Shown here piece after piece: positions 19,530 to 21,823 of a stretch of 21,823 nucleotides of DNA (its first letter is position 1; every line of letters starts with the position of its first letter). The stretch comes from Hypsibius dujardini (lineage: Eukaryota > Tardigrada > Eutardigrada > Parachela > Hypsibiidae). Both the position numbers and the translations under genes were made by a program. The notes beneath the pieces were generated by a model that did not search any database, was not told where the DNA came from, and was given only the letters and a program-made list of their open reading frames with translations. Location of the stretch: contig LRSR01003851.1 of assembly GCA_001579985.1 (NCBI GenBank), positions 1 to 21,823 on the forward strand. Reading direction: 5' to 3'.

Positions 19530-19696
19530 ATTTGTCATTCAAGGTATCTTAAAGTGTCGCTAACGGGAAGAATTATTCAATGGTGACGTCACTGCAGTTT
19601 TTTCAAATTTCGAAAACGGCAAAAAGAACAAATGCAACAAATGGGGACCTGCGAAGATTTTCTGGACGATTCAAAGCGCCGGGTTGCCCTTAAACC
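19530..19696. other. Short flank of the fold-back
   Basis: No feature seen beyond a second copy of the AAATGCAACA word that also occurs in the fold-back arms. Confidence 0.4.
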
Positions 19697-20104
19697 TTAT
19701 TTAAAAGCGTTGGGTATACTATTTACTTTATTTTTACATAAATGACTGATGTTAACAAATTGGTATTTGAAATAAAACATTACTTTAAAAGAGGGTTCGA
19801 TCTTGTGAATAACTCCATTAATACCAAGACTTCTTGTCAAATCTAGAGAAATAGAATGTGGATATACATTTATCAAGCCCATTGCGGGTATCACAGGGCG
19901 GCTCGCAGTTTTTCTGGCCAACCGACACAGCGTGTTACAGCACGACCAGCAGGGTGTTACTGCAGTGTACGGTGTCTGGTGACTGATTCCACAATTGAAC
20001 TCTTCCATGCGTTTAACGAACTTAAAGCATAACATCGCGTGACTTTTAAGGCGCGGCAGTGGGAAAATAATCTCATATTCACGCGGCACGGCATCAAGCG
20101 GCAT
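19697..20104 (-). CDS. Unrecognised single-exon reading frame, 135 codons
   Basis: I do not recognise this protein. The frame starts at ATG directly after an in-frame TGA and ends in TAA. The first 90 or so residues are cysteine-bearing (a CWSCC cluster near residue 53) and mixed in composition; the last part is hydrophobic and AT-driven. There is no signal peptide, membrane segment or known motif, and the ATG context (TTTGAATGC) is poor. A frame this long is only moderately unlikely by chance in this DNA. Confidence 0.2.
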   Translation of the reverse strand: MPLDAVPREYEIIFPLPRLKSHAMLCFKFVKRMEEFNCGISHQTPYTAVTPCWSCCNTLCRLARKTASRPVIPAMGLINVYPHSISLDLTRSLGINGVIHKIEPSFKVMFYFKYQFVNISHLCKNKVNSIPNAFK

Positions 20105-21344
20105 TCAAAGAACTAAATTCAAAGGCACCACCGCCCGAAATTTCGGAGCAGTTTGGCAAGAGGTTGCAAACTAATGTGTTTTTAATTACTGTAGGAAATA
20201 CAAGAATATAGATCTGTAACAGCGGTGATTGATAAAGAATTCTGATTAAGCAACAATAAATGGCAGGAATAATCAACAAAACCCATCAATACCCACAATA
20301 ATCCACATCAATACAAGATAATAATAATGGATGAAAATATTAAATTCTGACCATAAGCGGAGTGACGCGGCGGCGCGGCAATCGTGCTTTAAATGAACTG
20401 TACATATAAATCAAGGTGGCATAGTACAGGATTAGGGATGCCGTCTGCAGAGTGGAGCTCAAGTGTACATCCTGGAAGCACATCCTTTTTCTTTTTTATG
20501 CGTTTTGGCTTCTCCTCCGCGTTTTGGCTTTTTTTGCTAGGCCTAATGCTAGCTTTATTTGCTAGGCTAGGCTAAATGCAGACAGCGCAACTGCACGGTA
20601 GCGTGAAATTTTTCTTAGCAGATAACCAGGGTAGCTGCGAATTAATTGCGAGTAGCTTGCGGTCGAGTCCATTGCTCTACAGAAGAGTTATCCAGCCAAG
20701 TTGAACCGATTTTATAGTGTCCTTCTTTAATTGATTCACAGTGATTTTGATTGATCCACACTGTTTTGTTTCCGCAAATTTGTTTACATTCAAATCCCAT
20801 CCGTTGTGTGCTCCCGTGGTGTATTTTCTTTTTCAAGCCTTTATTACCGAACATATGCTTCTGAGCACTAGAATAGGATTTTTGCTGTTTTATTCCAACA
20901 TTGTCAGCCTGAGGTCGAGCAGGGACCTGCCGCTCCTCGAAAAAAGAGCTCTGCAGAAGTGATGTTGCGCCTTGTGGTTCGTTCTTATATTTCCCGATGC
21001 GACAACCATTATTTCTTTCTTTTCACGGATGCCCGGCTTGGTCTTCTGGTATCCGTGAAAGATTATTCAACACAAATTGCACTCGTAGGCGAACTACTTG
21101 CTTTTCAGTCCACATGCATTAAAGATGGCGGCCTCGTTGTTTTTTACTTCCACCCCGTAGTCATATCAACATATTTTTTTCACTAACCCCAAAATGTATT
21201 CGTTATTACAAAGCTATTTGCCATTTGTGAAGAAATTTTGAAGTCAAACGGAGGTATATTGGTTCTACTAAAAAAATAGCCCGTTTTGATTTTCTGATAA
21301 CATGCCCACCGTCATCTCAAATTCAGTTATTTTTTTAATTTCCA
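20105..21344. other. Intergenic DNA, no convincing gene
   Basis: A cluster of short direct repeats lies at 20500-20575. Frames at 20393-20575, 20642-20854, 20741-20962 and 20959-21186 are 60-75 codons, hydrophobic where they overlap T-rich DNA, and unrecognised. Confidence 0.5.
20500..20575 (+). repeat. Short direct repeats (GCGTTTTGGCTT and TTTGCTAGGC)
   Basis: GCGTTTTGGCTT is exact at 20500-20511 and 20519-20530, followed by recurring TTTGCTAGGC / GCTAGGCTAGGC blocks. This is a small decayed tandem-repeat patch. Confidence 0.7.
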
Positions 21345-21749
21345 TCACTGATAAAAACATTTTGCCTTTAAAAAATGTCTTATCAATGGTTTTATCAATC
21401 TCATGTTGCGGATGACTGCTGCAATTTCAGCTGAACGCACGATTTCAGAAAACTCGTACCGGCTCAACTTGGCTGGATAACCTTTCTGTATGTTTAATGT
21501 CTGTTGAAGCAAGTGGCGACACTTTGGGTGACGAGATAAGCTGGCTAGTGACGAAAGCTGAAATGTGCCGACACCGCACCGAAAATCGTTAAGCAGTTCG
21601 TGGCGCTGGGCACCTGCCCAGGCATGGACCATCTGCTCAATCGGATCACCTAGGAAATTCCATGCAACTTGCGAATTCAACATTCTAAAATTTTTTTTGA
21701 AATTTCCGAGCAGTATCTTTTCATTCGTAGTCTTTTTTAGTTTTCCCAT
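21345..21749 (-). CDS. Unrecognised reading frame, 134 codons, possible exon or small gene
   Basis: I cannot assign a family. The frame runs from ATG (just after an in-frame TGA) to TAA. The first 22 residues are Lys/Asn-rich from A-rich DNA. From the second Met (residue 23) the composition becomes well mixed and protein-like, with several amphipathic helical stretches, for example AEIAAVIRNMRLIKPLIRHF near the end. An acceptor-like aaattttag just before that second Met could make this a last exon of a gene whose earlier exons lie right of the window. There is no signal peptide, membrane segment or known motif. Confidence 0.35.
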   Translation of the reverse strand: MGKLKKTTNEKILLGNFKKNFRMLNSQVAWNFLGDPIEQMVHAWAGAQRHELLNDFRCGVGTFQLSSLASLSRHPKCRHLLQQTLNIQKGYPAKLSRYEFSEIVRSAEIAAVIRNMRLIKPLIRHFLKAKCFYQ

Positions 21750-21823
21750 TCAAATTTTCAGTAATTGATACTTTAGAAAAGCAGTTTTTCGATAAAATAA
21801 ATCATACTGCTGGCGAGCTGGAA

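Noticed and set aside
19079-19690. A larger transposon enclosing the fold-back, from GGTGGCGC and a reverse-complemented GGCGC
   Set aside because: The outer similarity is only a few bases and does not extend.

Overview
The window reads as animal (metazoan) nuclear DNA. Its genes are split by GT-AG introns and encode families restricted to or typical of animals: a semaphorin/PSI receptor tyrosine kinase, a rhodopsin-like GPCR and an LDL-receptor class A repeat protein. Most introns are short (67-92 nt), the base composition is moderately AT-rich and intergenic distances are a few kilobases. This suggests a small-genome invertebrate. A tardigrade or other ecdysozoan is my best guess, but nothing in the sequence proves it. 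I see no bacterial, phage or viral gene and no tRNA or rRNA.

Layout. 1-3131 (+): nine exons of a Met-like receptor tyrosine kinase, open at the left edge. They join without a frame break into the end of a Sema propeller, a PSI domain, one membrane helix and a full kinase. 3132-4004: 3' flank with a poly(A) signal and a hairpin. 4005-6010 (-): a two-exon, 366-residue class A GPCR, complete. 6011-8085: mostly AT-rich intergenic DNA with a G-quadruplex-type run and a GC-rich patch. 8086-8733 (-): part of a gene with three LDL-receptor class A repeats. 9103-9557 (+): a weak two-exon gene candidate. 9558-15750: no convincing gene; it holds a 450-bp inverted-repeat element, a near-perfect palindrome, one orphan exon-like stretch, other possible transposon remnants and a pyrimidine-rich minisatellite. 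15751-16716 (+): an intronless J-domain membrane protein with a clear poly(A) signal. 16717-21823: repeats, a 707-bp element with short terminal inverted repeats, a striking 115-bp-arm fold-back, and two unrecognised single-exon reading frames on the minus strand.

The genes do not form an operon and share no obvious pathway. Three of the four firm products are membrane proteins, and the LDLa protein is probably extracellular. The items most worth a second look are the receptor kinase with Sema-PSI directly before the membrane and no IPT repeats, the J-domain membrane protein with an unfamiliar lumenal or cytosolic tail, and the fold-back whose mismatches are nearly all G-U wobbles in the plus-strand RNA.
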